From a virus, in the IMG/VR virus record IMGVR_UViG_3300028802_000022, positions 1 to 49,802 of that record: 49,802 nucleotides of DNA; one strand, given 5' to 3'. The notes beneath the pieces are model-generated. The model saw only the letters and a list, made by a program, of their open reading frames with translations. It was not told the origin of the DNA and did not search any database. Made by a program: the position numbers and the translations under genes. Of this stretch, positions 48,426 through 49,802 are shown piece after piece. The number at the start of each line of letters is the position of its first letter. The first letter of the stretch is position 1.

Positions 48426-49788
48426 AAGGAATCTCTAACATTCTGTTGTGTTTAAGGGGGATGGCGTGTCGAAGTTGGTTCAGGATTTTTGGAACGATCT
48501 CATCTTCTTTCTTTTCTGGATACTGTACTAGGATCGAGTCGTGATTTTGCATTAGGAGTTGGCAGTCATTGGCACGAAAGACGTTGAGCATTCCTTGGTT
48601 GACGATGTCTGATAGAGAACCTTGTGGATCGAAGTCTAGGGCTTGGCGAACCACATCATCGGAGTCTCGGCGCCCAAAGAAGTAGCGCTCACGACCGGTG
48701 AGGGAGACTAGTCGGCCGTGTGCTCTGATCTGTTCCTCGATGTAGGTGTGCCATATTCGATGAGCAGGGAAGGCTTTGAAGTATTTCTGTTGGAAGTCTA
48801 TGATGATCGCAATGTCAGTCTTAGTTTGAGTGGAGAGTGTCTGAGGTCTGCCTCCATAATTAGAGCCATGCCCAATGATCTTGCACATGTGGCGCCTAGA
48901 GTGATGTCGATAATATGGTTGTTCGGCGAGTTCTCTATCTCCTTCCAGGTCCCCAGGCCAAGGAAGATTGGGCCAACATATTCTGGCGACAGCCGTGTGT
49001 AGGTCTCCTGACTCACAGGCATCAAGATAATCGCCTCGTTTGAAGAGGTTCCATTCGATTGCTCCGATGACACGAGACTCTCCTTGTTCTGCATCAAAGT
49101 TCCCGAGCTTCATTCCATCATCGGCGATGAACATCGAGCGAAGCCCTTCCTCGATATTCTGTAGGTTGCCTCCGGTTCCGAACTCAGAAAAGGACGAAGA
49201 GAACCTACCGGTGGTGGTACCAGCGATGTTGTAGGAAGTTCTCATTCGACCGTCGGAGTCGATGGCGGTCTTGATTACTTCGAGGCGTTTCTTTAGATCA
49301 CGCATGTAGGTCATGTATTCGATTATGGTTCTGGCTATCGAGTAGGACTCCATACTTTCTAGAGCATCTCGATTGACTGAAGGTGCTCCAGTTTTAGTTC
49401 TATGTCTTCCGACCGGGATACGAAAGATATCATAGAAGAGACGACATAAGTCGGCGGAGCTTCGCCAGTTGAAACCAACAAAGCCACAACCCTCGCGGAC
49501 TATCCGTTCTAGGCGAGCCTCGGCTTCGTCGAGCTTGGCAAAGTATTCTTCTCTGACTTCGGCCCGACGCCATTCGTCGATCTTCACTCCACGTATTCGC
49601 ATCTCTAGGACAGGGCCTTGCAAGGCTCGGGAGAAGGCGTAGGTTCTAGAAGTGTAGTCGTTGAGTTGAGGAAGGATAGCCTCAAGGACTTCGTAGGTTA
49701 CGCAACAATCTAAACCATTGTATACCCAGTCTTTTTCTATACCTTTAAGTTGAGCTGGGGTTATCTTGTCTGTCTGGATGATTTTCAT
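48283..49788 (-). CDS. Family A DNA polymerase carrying only Exo III of the proofreading domain
   Basis: 501 aa. An Exo III motif WVYNGLDCCVTYEV (Y23, D27) opens the chain, while Exo I and II are in the separate UDG-exo gene. Polymerase motifs: A GNFDAEQGESR (D232), B RHMCKIIGHGSNYGG (R299, K303, Y311; the Pol I Phe762 position is H307), C MQNHDSILVQ (H416, D417). Start ATG shares ATGA with the HNH stop and has AGGA 6 nt upstream. The C-terminal 35 residues beyond WNWGDFGE are basic and overprinted on the helicase start. Replicative polymerase; proofreading would require assembly with the first polypeptide. Confidence 0.92.
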   Translation of the reverse strand: MKIIQTDKITPAQLKGIEKDWVYNGLDCCVTYEVLEAILPQLNDYTSRTYAFSRALQGPVLEMRIRGVKIDEWRRAEVREEYFAKLDEAEARLERIVREGCGFVGFNWRSSADLCRLFYDIFRIPVGRHRTKTGAPSVNRDALESMESYSIARTIIEYMTYMRDLKKRLEVIKTAIDSDGRMRTSYNIAGTTTGRFSSSFSEFGTGGNLQNIEEGLRSMFIADDGMKLGNFDAEQGESRVIGAIEWNLFKRGDYLDACESGDLHTAVARICWPNLPWPGDLEGDRELAEQPYYRHHSRRHMCKIIGHGSNYGGRPQTLSTQTKTDIAIIIDFQQKYFKAFPAHRIWHTYIEEQIRAHGRLVSLTGRERYFFGRRDSDDVVRQALDFDPQGSLSDIVNQGMLNVFRANDCQLLMQNHDSILVQYPEKKEDEIVPKILNQLRHAIPLKHNRMLEIPYGCKTGWNWGDFGEANPDGLKGYSPGDKRRRTPPMPFLDRKLRRAYS

Positions 49789-49802
49789 TCAAGGTCCTGT
49801 CG
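49676..49802. repeat. Terminal redundancy, right copy
   Basis: Identical to 1-127. Joining the two ends makes the HNH, UDG-exo and polymerase genes contiguous in one leftward operon. Confidence 0.95.

Overview
The window is a complete or near-complete genome of a lytic tailed phage with podovirus architecture. The first and last 127 bases are identical, so the contig closes on itself into a circle or terminally redundant molecule of about 49.7 kb. The host cannot be read from the sequence. A Gram-negative bacterium is inferred from the muralytic set, a Sec-secreted disulfide-type protein and lipoprotein-like small proteins. I see no integrase, excisionase, reverse transcriptase, phage RNA polymerase or tRNA.

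Layout. (1) A leftward early/replication operon runs from a sigma70-like promoter at about 10.39 kb down through position 1 and, across the circle junction, on to 47.17 kb. It holds about 29 tightly packed genes, mostly joined by ATGA or TAATG overlaps: small zinc-finger, coiled-coil and membrane proteins, a DUF3102-like protein, an SF1A helicase, a Cas4/RecB-like Fe-S nuclease, a Sak4-like RecA-fold ATPase, a candidate Acb2-type anti-CBASS protein, a probable ssDNA-binding protein, a UDG-exonuclease fusion, an HNH endonuclease, a family A DNA polymerase and a DUF3987-like helicase. (2) A rightward module of small accessory genes (10.70-15.68 kb) follows an intergenic region with 11-bp-phased repeats. 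Many of its junctions carry a repeated RBS cassette. (3) A non-coding region (15.68-16.15 kb) carries a 32-bp inverted repeat around an A tract plus repeats shared with the 10.6-kb region. It is followed by one small gene and a strong terminator. (4) The late operon (16.6-47.2 kb, rightward) starts from a promoter sharing an identical core with the early promoter. In order it encodes TerS, two small membrane proteins with a lytic transglycosylase, TerL, portal, Bbp19-like protein, scaffold, major capsid, Bbp16-like cement protein, a secreted protein, a modular tail fiber with adaptor, tail tube A and B proteins, T7 gp13/14/15/16-like ejection proteins (the last 2364 aa), a two-enzyme endolysin, a stand-alone LuxR HTH, a holin-like protein and a lipoprotein-like protein.

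How it fits together. The two long operons converge at 47.17 kb, where their stop codons overlap with no terminator between them. The early operon supplies replication and recombination; the late operon supplies packaging, virion and lysis. The most striking feature is the polymerase. UDG, Exo I and Exo II lie in one gene, Exo III and the polymerase motifs lie in another, and an HNH homing-type endonuclease sits exactly between them. The 3'-5' exonuclease fold is therefore split across two polypeptides. Other points of interest are the Acb2-like gene, several long overprinted gene pairs, micro-genes below 60 codons, repeat-built ribosome binding sites and a possible origin-like cruciform.
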